Assembly: GCA_046052065.1 (NCBI GenBank)
Contig: JBJOND010000006.1
Coordinates: 1 to 53,313, forward strand
Origin: CAINEC01 sp046052065
Lineage (GTDB): Bacteria; Bacteroidota; Bacteroidia; AKYH767-A; OLB10
Length of the DNA: 53,313 nucleotides
Direction: 5' to 3'
The position numbers and the translations under genes are program-made. Positions 40,813 to 48,686 of this stretch are shown in pieces; the stretch's first letter is position 1, and each line of letters opens with the position of its first letter. The notes beneath the pieces were generated by a model, which ran no database searches, had not been told where the DNA came from, and saw only the letters and a list, made by a program, of their open reading frames with translations.

Positions 40813-42120
40813 ATGAGCACTTTGCAAGAAACAAAAAATACAATTCTTACTTCTACTTTATTTCAGGATTGGGTAAACACATCACCGAGAGTAGATGCAT
40901 TTGCTACAATTACAAAGGATGCTGCGCAAGCTTTCTTGTTGCAGGGAATTCCGACTACGAAGCATGAAGAATGGAAATATACCAACGTTACTCGTTTAGC
41001 AAATACGTCTTTTGAATTATCAAAGTCGAACGCTACGTTAACAGCAGCAGATGTTACTAGTGAAAAAGTAACGGCAGATGCGATATTAATTGTGATTGAA
41101 AACGGAATCATCAATAAGGTAGCATCTAACATGGACGGCTTACCTAAAGGAATTCATATTGGAAGCATTCACGATTTAAAAGATAATGCAGCAATTCAAA
41201 AAGATTTTCTGCAACATGCCGATTATAAGTCGGAACCATTTGTTGCATTAAATACAGCAACTTTTTCAGATGCAGTTTGTATTCTTGCTGAAGCAAATGT
41301 GGAGTTTAACACGCCTATTCATTTGATGATTGTAAATACATCGAACGAAGCGCATGTTTATATTCCTGTTCGTGTATTTGTAGCTGCGGAAAAAAATGCA
41401 TCAATTCATGTCGTAGAAACATTTTCTACTAAAGGAAATAATACAACAGCATTTGTTAATGCAGTGAGTGAAGTAGTAGTTGCTGACAATGCAAAAGTAA
41501 ATTATGTGAAGTTGCAAGATGAATCATCAAATACCACACATATTAATTACCATCGCATAGCAATGGCACGCGATAGTTACGAGCATTTAACAACACTAAG
41601 TTTAGGTGGAGTACTTATACGCAATAATTTAAATATTCGTTTAGGCGATATTAACGGAACGGCTTACCTCAACGGATTAACATTAGCGCGTCATCAACAA
41701 TTAGTTGATCATCACACTGCAGTTGATCATGCAATGCCACATTGTTATAGTAATGAGTTATACAAAAACTTAATCGACGATAAGGCACAAGGTGTATTTA
41801 ACGGAAAAATATTTGTCCGCAAGGATGCACAAAAAACAAACGCATTTCAATCAAACAAAAATTTATTGTTAAGTGATGATGCTACCATGAATGCTAAACC
41901 ACAGCTTGAAATTTTCGCTGATGATGTTAAGTGTTCCCACGGTGCTACTACTGGTCAGTTAGATGATGAGTCGTTGTTTTACTTACGAGCAAGAGGAATC
42001 GGTGAGGATGCAGCTCGTGCTTTATTAAATCATGCGTTTGCTGCTGATGTGATTGAAGGAATTGCGCATGAGGGCATCAAAGAGAAAATGCTTGAGGTTT
42101 TAAATCATAAATTAAACTAA
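40813..42120 (+). CDS. sufD: Fe-S cluster assembly protein SufD
   Basis: Paralogue of SufB and its scaffold partner, involved in iron entry into the nascent cluster. The 435-aa product shares the beta-helix fold and the C-terminal DDVKCSHGATTGQLDDESLFYLRARGI motif, in which the His of SHGAT is implicated in cluster formation. KHEEWKYTNVTRL near residue 50 is also family-typical. Gap to sufS 12 bases. Confidence 0.96.
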   Translation: MSTLQETKNTILTSTLFQDWVNTSPRVDAFATITKDAAQAFLLQGIPTTKHEEWKYTNVTRLANTSFELSKSNATLTAADVTSEKVTADAILIVIENGIINKVASNMDGLPKGIHIGSIHDLKDNAAIQKDFLQHADYKSEPFVALNTATFSDAVCILAEANVEFNTPIHLMIVNTSNEAHVYIPVRVFVAAEKNASIHVVETFSTKGNNTTAFVNAVSEVVVADNAKVNYVKLQDESSNTTHINYHRIAMARDSYEHLTTLSLGGVLIRNNLNIRLGDINGTAYLNGLTLARHQQLVDHHTAVDHAMPHCYSNELYKNLIDDKAQGVFNGKIFVRKDAQKTNAFQSNKNLLLSDDATMNAKPQLEIFADDVKCSHGATTGQLDDESLFYLRARGIGEDAARALLNHAFAADVIEGIAHEGIKEKMLEVLNHKLN

Positions 42121-42132
42121 TCTATTATAACT

Positions 42133-43377
42133 GTGGAACAACTATTGGTCAATAATGCTTTTGATGTGTTGGAAGTCCGAAAAGATTTTCCAATACTTGC
42201 AGAGTTACCATATGGTAAACCACTCGTTTATTTTGACAATGCTGCTACTTCGCAAAAACCGCAAGTAGTGATTGATGCATTGGTGAATTACTACACGCAT
42301 TACAACGCGAATGTTCATCGTGGTGTTCATTTTCTTTCTCAGAAAGCAAGTGATGCATTTGATGAAGTACGTGAAAAGGTAAGAGGATTTATAAACGCAG
42401 CATCGGAGCGAGAAATAATTTTTGTTCGTGGTACTACCGAAGGAGTAAATTTAGTGGTGGCTACTTACGGAAGAAAAAACATTCAACAAGGAGATACGAT
42501 TTTAGTTAGCGCAATGGAACATCATTCAAATATTGTTCCTTGGCAATTGCTATGTGAAGAGAAAGGAGCGCGATTGAATGTTATTCCCATGAATGAAAAT
42601 GGCGAATTGGTTTTAGATTCACTAGAGGACTTACTAAACGATAATTGCAAATTTGTTGCAGTTACGCATACTGCAAATTCCTTGGGAACGATTAATCCTA
42701 TTAAAGAAATTATTTCAAAAGCACACGAAAGAAATATTCCTGTATTGGTGGATGGTGCACAAGCAGTCGCGCATGACTACGTAGATGTGCAGGCGTTAGA
42801 TTGTGATTTTTTTGTTTTCAGTGCGCATAAAATGCTTGGTCCTACTGGAATCGGTGCTGTATATGGTAAGTTACATTTATTAGAAGAGATGCCGCCCTAC
42901 CACGGTGGAGGAGAGATGATAAAGTCAGTGTCGTTTAAAGGCACTACCTGGAACGATGTTCCTTATAAGTTTGAAGCCGGCACACCGAATATTGCAGATG
43001 TAATTGCAATGGGTGCTGCAATTGATTATTGGAATTCGATTGATAGAGCAGGAGCACATGAACAGGAAATCGAATTGTTGAATTACTCTACATCGTTATT
43101 AGCGGATATCCCTTCCGTTAGAATTATTGGTACAGCAAAAAATAAAGCAGCGGTTATTTCTTTTGTGGTAGATAAAGCTAATGCTATGGACATTGGAATG
43201 TTTCTCGATACAAAAGGCATTGCAGTGCGAACGGGACAACATTGCGCTGAGCCTGTGATGGATTGGTTTGGTATTCCCGGGACAATACGCGCCTCGTTTA
43301 TGTTTTATAATACCAAAGAAGAAGTAGATTTTTTCATCGAGCAATTAAAAAAAGCCATTCAATTATTAGCCGTTTGA
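42133..43377 (+). CDS. sufS: Cysteine desulfurase SufS
   Basis: PLP enzyme that takes sulfur from cysteine as a persulfide and passes it to SufE. In the 414-aa product the PLP-binding Lys233 lies in FSAHKMLGPTG and the catalytic Cys371 in RTGQHCAEP; the latter loop is the group II (SufS) form. The start is GTG at 42133, the only codon that gives a family-like N-terminus (VRKDFPILAELPYGKPLVYFDNAATSQ follows). sufE begins one base after the stop. Confidence 0.97.
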   Translation: MEQLLVNNAFDVLEVRKDFPILAELPYGKPLVYFDNAATSQKPQVVIDALVNYYTHYNANVHRGVHFLSQKASDAFDEVREKVRGFINAASEREIIFVRGTTEGVNLVVATYGRKNIQQGDTILVSAMEHHSNIVPWQLLCEEKGARLNVIPMNENGELVLDSLEDLLNDNCKFVAVTHTANSLGTINPIKEIISKAHERNIPVLVDGAQAVAHDYVDVQALDCDFFVFSAHKMLGPTGIGAVYGKLHLLEEMPPYHGGGEMIKSVSFKGTTWNDVPYKFEAGTPNIADVIAMGAAIDYWNSIDRAGAHEQEIELLNYSTSLLADIPSVRIIGTAKNKAAVISFVVDKANAMDIGMFLDTKGIAVRTGQHCAEPVMDWFGIPGTIRASFMFYNTKEEVDFFIEQLKKAIQLLAV

Positions 43378-43378
43378 T

Positions 43379-43804
43379 ATGCGTACAATCGCCGAAATAG
43401 AAAATGAAATTGTTGAAGATTTCGCTTTGTTTGATACTTGGGAAGAGAAGTACCAGTACATCATTGAAATCGGGCAAAAACTAAAACCATTAGCTGCTGA
43501 ATTTAAAATTGATGATAACAAAATCAAAGGTTGTCAAAGTAGCGTTTGGCTAACCGCGAGTGAGAATAACGGTATCATAGAATTTTCTGCTGATAGCGAT
43601 TCTGTTTTTGTGAAAGGAGAAATTGCGTTGTTGATGGAAGTATTATCGAATCAATCGCCGGAAGCAATTGTAAATGCTGAATTAGGATTTATTGATCAGA
43701 TTGGATTACGTAGTCATATGGCACAAACACGTGCTAACGGACTTGCTGCAATGATTAAACAAATGAAATTATACGCTGTGGGTTTCCAGCATAAGAATGT
43801 GTGA
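43379..43804 (+). CDS. sufE: Sulfur acceptor protein SufE
   Basis: Activates SufS and carries its persulfide sulfur to SufB. The 141-aa product has the acceptor Cys52 in KIKGCQSSVWL and the ISPEAIVNAELG-like helix (LSNQSPEAIVNAELGF). Immediately downstream of sufS. The next gene starts within or one base after its stop. Confidence 0.96.
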   Translation: MRTIAEIENEIVEDFALFDTWEEKYQYIIEIGQKLKPLAAEFKIDDNKIKGCQSSVWLTASENNGIIEFSADSDSVFVKGEIALLMEVLSNQSPEAIVNAELGFIDQIGLRSHMAQTRANGLAAMIKQMKLYAVGFQHKNV

Positions 43805-43805
43805 T

Positions 43806-44171
43806 ATGAGTGAAGAACTAAATAAGTCAGAAGAAATTAAGAATGACGGAATTGATATTCCAACTACTCCTTCATTGCGTGAACGCATCATCGCTACATT
43901 AAAAACATGCTATGATCCGGAAATTCCCGTAGATATCTGGGAGCTAGGATTGATTTATGAAATTCGAATCAATGATGGCAATGATGTACATATCATGATG
44001 ACGCTAACTTCTCCAGCTTGTCCTGTAGCAGAAACGTTACCTCCTGATGTAGAAAATAAAATCAGTGAAATACCGGATGTAAATTCAGCTCGCGTTGAAA
44101 TTACATTTGATCCTCCTTGGGAGAAGGAAATGATGAGCGAAGAAGCACGATTAGAATTAGGAATGTGGTAA
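43806..44171 (+). CDS. SUF system DUF59 protein (SufT-like)
   Basis: A 121-aa DUF59/MIP18-type protein with the defining TCYDPEIPVDIWELGLIY and MTLTSPACPVAETLP segments (reactive Cys in SPACP) and VEITFDPPWEKEMMSEEARLELG at the end, the version encoded in SUF operons that aids Fe-S protein maturation. I start at 43806; an alternative ATG at 43797 adds three residues and overlaps sufE by 8 bases. Co-transcribed with the SUF genes. Confidence 0.92.
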   Translation: MSEELNKSEEIKNDGIDIPTTPSLRERIIATLKTCYDPEIPVDIWELGLIYEIRINDGNDVHIMMTLTSPACPVAETLPPDVENKISEIPDVNSARVEITFDPPWEKEMMSEEARLELGMW

Positions 44172-44172
44172 T

Positions 44173-44682
44173 ATGAGCGAAGAAACCATTATCAATAAAG
44201 TAGAGCAAAGCGGATTAATTACCATTAATCTCGAAGACTTTTATCCTGAAGGTCAGCGAAAAGTGATTGATATTCGCGAGCAATTGATAGAGGATGTTTT
44301 ATTGAGAGAAAAATCGTTTCGCGAGTATATTGCTTCGACTGATTGGTCACAATATCAAGATTGTTTTGTTACTGTTTATTGTTCTGTTGATGCGGTGATT
44401 CCGCATTGGGCGTATATGTTGATGGCAACAGCGATTCAACCATTCGCAAAATTGGTTTATTTCGGTAGTGCAGAGGCGCTAGAAAACAAATTATTTGAAG
44501 AGATCATTGATTCAATGGATGTGCAAGTCTATCAAGATGCACGTGTGATTATTAAAGGATGTTCTGATAAGCCAGTTCCTGCTGCTGCATACTTTTATTT
44601 AGCTGCTAAACTTCGTCCAGTAGCAAAGAGTATCATGTTTGGCGAGCCATGCAGTACGGTGCCAGTATTTAAAAAGAAATAA
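44173..44682 (+). CDS. DUF2480 family protein
   Basis: A 169-aa soluble protein of the Bacteroidota family DUF2480. Typical segments are INLEDFYPEGQRKVIDI, FVTVYCSVDAVIPHWAYMLMA, KPVPAAAYFYLAAKLRPVAKSIMFGEPCSTVPVFKK. Biochemical role unknown; it is usually found at the end of SUF operons, as here with only one base after the DUF59 gene, so a role in Fe-S assembly or repair is a reasonable inference. Contains a Cys in the conserved GEPCSTVP stretch that could take part. Confidence 0.88.
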   Translation: MSEETIINKVEQSGLITINLEDFYPEGQRKVIDIREQLIEDVLLREKSFREYIASTDWSQYQDCFVTVYCSVDAVIPHWAYMLMATAIQPFAKLVYFGSAEALENKLFEEIIDSMDVQVYQDARVIIKGCSDKPVPAAAYFYLAAKLRPVAKSIMFGEPCSTVPVFKKK

Positions 44683-44699
44683 TTACTAAATTTAGTACT

Positions 44700-45092
44700 A
44701 TGAAAAAGTGGTTCATCTTATTCTTTTGTCTGATGACATTAGGCGTTGTAGCACAGCAATTACCAGAACACAGTACTAATCGCGACGATACTTTTATTGT
44801 AGTCGATCAGATGCCTGAATATCCTGGAGGAAATGAAGCTTTGCAAGAATACATTTCATTGAATCTAAAATATCCAGTATTGAAAGAAGTTTCAGGGAAG
44901 GTTTTCGTAAGTTTTGTTGTGGATAAAAAAGGAAAAGTGACGGATGTCAGAGTGAAGAATGAAGTAGATGCAGCACTATCAAAAGAGGCGATTCGCCTTG
45001 TAAAAGCAATGCCACTTTGGACACCTGGTAAGTTAGAGGGTAAGCCTGTTAATGTACAGTTGAATTTGCCTATTTATTTCAAGGCTAATTAA
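44700..45092 (+). CDS. Periplasmic TonB C-terminal-domain protein
   Basis: A 130-aa exported protein: signal peptide (residues about 1-19, ending VVAQQ) followed by a TonB C-terminal domain (about 45-130) with FIVVDQMPEYPGGNEALQEYI, GKVFVSFVVDKKGKVTDVRV and MPLWTPGKLEGKPVNVQLNLPI. There is no membrane anchor beyond the signal and no proline-rich spanning region, so it cannot act as a normal energy transducer. Proteins like this are frequent in Bacteroidota and may bind TonB boxes or envelope partners. Located 17 bases after DUF2480 in the same direction. Confidence 0.88.
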   Translation: MKKWFILFFCLMTLGVVAQQLPEHSTNRDDTFIVVDQMPEYPGGNEALQEYISLNLKYPVLKEVSGKVFVSFVVDKKGKVTDVRVKNEVDAALSKEAIRLVKAMPLWTPGKLEGKPVNVQLNLPIYFKAN

Positions 45093-45100
45093 TACATTTG
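45093..45100 (+). promoter_or_regulatory. -7 promoter box TACATTTG, leaderless position for the polyprenyl synthase
   Basis: Full TAnnTTTG match located right after the TonB-like stop and ending 7 bases before the ATG at 45108; the predicted start site falls on the ATG. Confidence 0.5.
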
Positions 45101-45107
45101 CGCTCTC

Positions 45108-46085
45108 ATGGCCAATCAATTGGATCGTATTAAAGCTCCTGTAAAGGATGAAATGGAACTATTCGAAAAGAAGTTCCGTGTGGCTATGCAGAGCAAAGTT
45201 TCGTTGCTCGATAAAATCATGCATTACATTGTTAAGCGAAAAGGGAAGCAAATGCGTCCGATGTTCGTTTTTTTAACCGCTGGAATGACAGGCAATATTG
45301 GTGAGTCAACGTATCGTGCAGCATCATTAATAGAACTATTACATACTGCAACTTTAGTACACGATGATGTAGTAGACGATAGTAATTTACGTCGTGGATT
45401 TTTCTCGATAAATGCTTTATGGAAAAATAAAATTGCAGTGTTGGTAGGTGATTATCTTTTATCAAAAGGATTATTACTTTCTGTTGAGCATAAAGAATTT
45501 CATTTACTTGAAATTGTTTCCAATGCAGTTCGTAGAATGAGTGAAGGCGAGTTATTACAAATCGAGAAAGCACGTAAACTAGATATAACAGAAGAAGTCT
45601 ATTATGAAATTATCGGAGCTAAAACAGCCTCGTTGATTGCGTCTTGTTGTGCTACTGGCGCTGCTTCTGTTGGATGTGATGCTGCAATGATTACACGCAT
45701 GCACGACTTTGGCGAGTCTGTAGGAATTGCTTTTCAAATCAAAGATGATTTATTCGATTACGAAGAAAGTGTAAAGACAGGAAAGCCAAAAGGCATCGAT
45801 ATCAAGGAACATAAGATGACGCTTCCTGTTATTTATACTTTGCAAAAGGTAAGTAAAGACGACAAGAAGTTTATCATTAATACGATTAAGCATCATTCAG
45901 AAGATGCTAAGCGCGTGGAGCAAGTGATACAACTTGTTTTATCCAATGGAGGATTAGACTATGCTCGTAATGCGATGTACAGTTACCAACAAAAAGCCTT
46001 CAACCTTTTAACGGATATCCCTGACAGTGAGTACAAGACTTCTTTAATGGAGTTGGTGAGGTTTACGACGGAACGAAATCACTGA
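45108..46085 (+). CDS. ispB: Trans-polyprenyl diphosphate synthase
   Basis: Elongates farnesyl or geranyl diphosphate with isopentenyl diphosphate to a long-chain product, probably the menaquinone side chain in this phylum. The 325-aa product has the first Asp-rich motif DDVVDD (86-91, in LVHDDVVDDSNLRRG) and the second DDLFD (about 213-217, in FQIKDDLFDYEE), plus the GKQMRP substrate-binding segment at 46-51. The residues before the first motif are small or medium, consistent with a long product; length cannot be fixed. Its last 43 bases are repeated 139 bp downstream (see the duplication). Confidence 0.94.
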   Translation: MANQLDRIKAPVKDEMELFEKKFRVAMQSKVSLLDKIMHYIVKRKGKQMRPMFVFLTAGMTGNIGESTYRAASLIELLHTATLVHDDVVDDSNLRRGFFSINALWKNKIAVLVGDYLLSKGLLLSVEHKEFHLLEIVSNAVRRMSEGELLQIEKARKLDITEEVYYEIIGAKTASLIASCCATGAASVGCDAAMITRMHDFGESVGIAFQIKDDLFDYEESVKTGKPKGIDIKEHKMTLPVIYTLQKVSKDDKKFIINTIKHHSEDAKRVEQVIQLVLSNGGLDYARNAMYSYQQKAFNLLTDIPDSEYKTSLMELVRFTTERNH

Positions 46086-46098
46086 TTTAATTTGAAAA
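46043..46098 (+). repeat. Direct duplication, copy 1 (end of the polyprenyl synthase gene)
   Basis: 56 bp covering the last 14 codons of the gene and 13 bp beyond. Copy 2 at 46182-46236 matches it with a handful of substitutions and one 1-base deletion. Confidence 0.8.
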
Positions 46099-46181
46099 CT
46101 ATAGACCTCCCTATATCCCTCCAAGGGAGGGACTATCTAAATTTTACTCCTCTCCTTTGGAGAGGTAGGGAGAGGTTTTAA
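46099..46181. repeat. Palindromic mini-element between the duplicated ends
   Basis: 83 bp with two short G/C-rich hairpins: CCCTCC/GGAGGG (46117-46131) and CCTCTCC-TTT-GGAGAGG (46149-46165), the outer parts of which are also roughly complementary to each other. The layout is like the small REP-type palindromic repeats common between genes in Bacteroidota. No coding capacity. Confidence 0.65.
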
Positions 46182-46236
46182 TTTAATGGAGTTGGTGAGG
46201 TTTACGACAGAGAGAAATCACTAGTTAATTTGAAAA
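46182..46236 (+). repeat. Direct duplication, copy 2 (non-coding)
   Basis: 55-bp near-copy of the 3' end of the polyprenyl synthase gene, shifted 139 bp downstream. It contains the same TTACGAC and GAAATCACT blocks but is not translated as part of any gene. Confidence 0.8.
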
Positions 46237-46292
46237 TGAATTAATCTCTATTCAAATTTGATGTTTTAAATTCTAAGGAATTATTCGTATAA

Positions 46293-46616
46293 CTAAAAAG
46301 AAATAACCGTAACTCCAATACTCAATCTACCTGTAAGCACAATATTGATTTTTGAAGCAAGTTGTTGTAAAGTGAGATAAGTGTTATCACTTGCGTTTAG
46401 AACAATAACAGGCAACTGGTATTTTTCAAAGTTTTGTTGGAATTGTAAATTTTTATCAAAGGTGATTAATGCATTAAAATTATTTTCAATTAATAATTTC
46501 ATAAGCTCACCATTTTTCTTTCCATTCCAACCCATATCACGTACAGTGAAAATTTGATGGTTCGGGAAATCAGATTTTAAACGCTTTGGTAAGTTTTCAT
46601 CAAGCAGCAGTTTCAT
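46293..46616 (-). CDS. DUF5615 PIN-like protein (putative toxin)
   Basis: A 107-aa protein of the DUF5615/Mut7-C-like PIN fold. It starts MKLLLDENLPKRLK, with the acidic DEN motif at the usual first catalytic position, followed by TVRDMGWNGKKNGELM and NALITFDKNLQFQQN with the second Asp in TFDKN. PIN-fold proteins are RNases and this family is normally paired with DUF433 proteins. Start chosen at 46616, matching the family's usual first residue; the frame extends upstream into the partner gene. It overlaps the DUF433 gene by 17 bp, typical of toxin-antitoxin pairs. Activity not proven. Confidence 0.85.
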   Translation of the reverse strand: MKLLLDENLPKRLKSDFPNHQIFTVRDMGWNGKKNGELMKLLIENNFNALITFDKNLQFQQNFEKYQLPVIVLNASDNTYLTLQQLASKINIVLTGRLSIGVTVISF

Positions 46617-46842
46617 AAAGCTTGATAATTTTTTCATTAGAAAATAAATTTTCTGCCAACTCCAAAACGGCAATGGCAGTCGATTTTTCTACGGTTGGAA
46701 AATCTTCTAAAAATTCATTTAGCGATACACCTTTTTCCAAATGACTGAATAAGGTAACCACAGGAACTCTCGTCCCTTTAAAAACAGGCTGTCCTGAAAG
46801 TATTTCCTTGTCAATTGTAATGAAATCTCTAACGTTCTTCAT
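46600..46842 (-). CDS. DUF433 protein (putative antitoxin)
   Basis: An 80-aa DUF433 protein, including the conserved IDKEILSGQPVFKGTRVPVVTLFSHLE segment and the SLNEFLEDFPTVEKSTAIAVLE helix; a winged-helix/HTH-like fold thought to bind DNA and the DUF5615 partner. It is encoded just upstream of, and overlapping, the toxin gene, so the two are translated together; autoregulation of this promoter would be expected but no operator was identified. Confidence 0.88.
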   Translation of the reverse strand: MKNVRDFITIDKEILSGQPVFKGTRVPVVTLFSHLEKGVSLNEFLEDFPTVEKSTAIAVLELAENLFSNEKIIKLYETAA

Positions 46843-47024
46843 ATTTCAAATATACAAAAACAATTTGTTAAAAGTATTATCTAGTAATTTCTATTATAAT
46901 AATGCGATGCGAAATATCGATAAAAAGGTGAGGCATCAATAGAATTTAATAAAAAGAACATTCAAGAGAGGGTGACTCTCTTTATCTAATTGTTCGGAGT
47001 TTTAAATTGATGAATATTTTCAGA

Positions 47025-47057
47025 ATAAAAAAAGCCATGAGTTTTTTCTCATGGCTT
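47025..47057 (-). terminator. Intrinsic terminator of the LamG protein gene
   Basis: On the minus strand AAGCCATGAG, loop of six A, CTCATGGCTT followed by further U residues; 21 bases after the stop at 47078. Confidence 0.85.
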
Positions 47058-47077
47058 GAAATAATTTTTATTAGCGT

Positions 47078-48424
47078 TTAATTTTTAATCACTTTAAAGG
47101 ATTGCTTTTTTGAATTATCATCTATGCCAATTAAATAATTTCCTTCGGATAAATTGTTTATATCGATGGACATATTTTCAGATGTAATTTTTCCTGTTAA
47201 AATAGTTTTACCTAAATTATCAAAAATGAAATACGTTTTCCCGATTAGTTGAGCGTCTGATTTAACCTTGATGATAGCATTAGCAGGGTTAGGGTAAATA
47301 GCCAACAAATTGTTATTTGAAATTTCGTTAATACCCACATTATTATTTACCGTTAACACAGCAACGTTGGAAGTATCTGAGCAAGAACCTGAATTTATAA
47401 TACAACGGAAAGGCTGGTTATTATTTGCGAAGGTTACGTAAGAAACAGTTAATGTATCATTATTAGCCCCGCTATATTGACCTACGCTACTTAAATTTTG
47501 AAAACCTACTCCAATATCTGTTTGCCATTGGTAGGTTGCATTAGGATCTGTAGTGCTTATTATGAAGTGCGAATTATTATTTACATTAATAGTTTGATTT
47601 ACGGGTTGTCCTGTAATTGAAAGAATACAACCAGTGTATAATTGATAAACTTCTTCTAAACTCAACTCTCGATTCCAAAAACCAATTTCATCGATTTTTC
47701 CATCAAACGGAGAAAAGAAGCCGTTGCTTTGATCTGTTAGTCCTATTGTAAGTCCAGAGTTGCTATTTGCGTTTAAAGTAAATCCATTTAAAACTAATGA
47801 TTTTTCATGTACTCCGTTATAATATAATTTTAAAGTATCACCATCAAATGAAAATAGAACATGTGTCCAATTGTTTGTGTTTATTTGCATTATTCCATAA
47901 GTTGCTTGAGCGGCAGGTAAAATATTATCAAATATTCTAGCACTTGTGGTAGTACTAGAATTAGTGGTAACAGAAAAGCGCCATGCTAAATTATTTTGTC
48001 CATTTTGTATTCGACTAATGATATTTTGTTCTTGACTTAATAATGGACTATTATAATTGTAGATCCAAGCTGAAAGTGTTATTTTCTGGTTATTAAAGGT
48101 TGGATTATAAGGTATAGATATATTGTCTCCTGATGAACCAAGCGACCAATTACTGATATTAAAACTATAAGAGCTATTTAAATTTCCAAACCTATCGTTA
48201 GTCAAAGTTGCCCCGTTTACGGTTCCATTATTCCCATTTCCACTTTCATCATTGGCATTTCCGTTGAAGGGCCACCAGCCTACAAGTCCATTGGTTGGGA
48301 CATAACTAGGCACTTGTGCTTTTAACGATGTAGCACTCATTAATAATACTACGAATAGCATAACATAAATGCTTACTTGTTTTTTGCTTCTCGTTGTTGA
48401 AGTTTTTTGGAAGTTGTTTTTCAT
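47078..48424 (-). CDS. Secreted LamG-domain protein with T9SS type A sorting domain
   Basis: A 448-aa exported protein. A long N-terminal signal region (about residues 1-36, hydrophobic 18-34, ending LKAQ) is followed by a LamG/concanavalin-like domain (about 43-265) that begins with NGLVGWWPFNGNANDESGNG and ends with IDEIGFWNRELSLEE, the usual Bacteroidota form. Then there is an Ig-like domain with ITGQPVNQTINVN and two cysteines, and a T9SS type A sorting domain (IYPNPANAIIKVK, YFIFDNLGKTIL, ending SFKVIKN). Likely carbohydrate- or surface-binding and exported by T9SS. Its mRNA probably carries the structured leader described at 48470-48612. Confidence 0.87.
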   Translation of the reverse strand: MKNNFQKTSTTRSKKQVSIYVMLFVVLLMSATSLKAQVPSYVPTNGLVGWWPFNGNANDESGNGNNGTVNGATLTNDRFGNLNSSYSFNISNWSLGSSGDNISIPYNPTFNNQKITLSAWIYNYNSPLLSQEQNIISRIQNGQNNLAWRFSVTTNSSTTTSARIFDNILPAAQATYGIMQINTNNWTHVLFSFDGDTLKLYYNGVHEKSLVLNGFTLNANSNSGLTIGLTDQSNGFFSPFDGKIDEIGFWNRELSLEEVYQLYTGCILSITGQPVNQTINVNNNSHFIISTTDPNATYQWQTDIGVGFQNLSSVGQYSGANNDTLTVSYVTFANNNQPFRCIINSGSCSDTSNVAVLTVNNNVGINEISNNNLLAIYPNPANAIIKVKSDAQLIGKTYFIFDNLGKTILTGKITSENMSIDINNLSEGNYLIGIDDNSKKQSFKVIKN

Positions 48425-48469
48425 TTTTTAATAAAATTTATTCTACGCGGCCCCAGTGTAGAGTTGGTA

Positions 48470-48612
48470 TAAAAAATAAGCGTGGGACACTTAGCAACTC
48501 GACTAGAGGTACCACGAAGCACCCGAATACAAGTATACCAAAGCCCACGCCTATGCGCGAGCGTTTAGTGTTTTCTTGTATTCTTTTTGAAATTCGTGGT
48601 TTCCTAGTCAAG
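48470..48612 (-). ncRNA. Pseudoknotted structured RNA, leader or small RNA (undescribed)
   Basis: Reading the minus strand, three nested helices are followed by a pseudoknot. Helix A pairs 48612-48604 with 48506-48498 (9 bp, one G.U). Helix B pairs 48600-48593 with 48518-48511 (8 bp). Helix C pairs 48583-48575 with 48533-48525 (9 bp). Inside the C loop, GCTCGCGC (48562-48555) can pair with GCGTGGGC (48550-48543) over the loop ATAG. Alternatively ATAGGCGTGGG (48554-48544) can pair with CCCACGCTTAT (48486-48476), downstream of helix A, giving a pseudoknot directly followed by a U-run. All four G.U pairs become A.C mismatches on the plus strand, so the minus strand is the RNA. Confidence 0.65.
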
Positions 48613-48638
48613 AATTAACTAACGCTAATATTTTATGT

Positions 48639-48660
48639 TAGCCATGAAGGCTATTTTTTT
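48639..48660 (+). terminator. Small hairpin with T-run, plus-strand terminator-like
   Basis: TAGCC, loop ATGAA, GGCTA then seven T. It could terminate transcription on the plus strand, but no plus-strand gene precedes it; it may instead be the 5' hairpin of the minus-strand structured RNA. Confidence 0.45.
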
Positions 48661-48686
48661 AGGTCATTGATTTATTTTTAGTTTTT

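Noticed and set aside
44684..44697. 14-bp palindrome TACTAAATTTAGTA before the TonB-like gene
   Set aside because: Short and wholly AT-rich apart from two positions; expected by chance in this composition.
48470..48612. Hammerhead or HDV-like ribozyme, or retron RNA
   Set aside because: The hammerhead core CTGATGA is missing, the strand order differs from HDV, and there is no reverse transcriptase gene nearby.
48394..48618. 74-codon plus-strand frame overlapping the LamG gene start
   Set aside because: It lies across the structured RNA, antisense to it; its codons are explained by the helices. No protein features.
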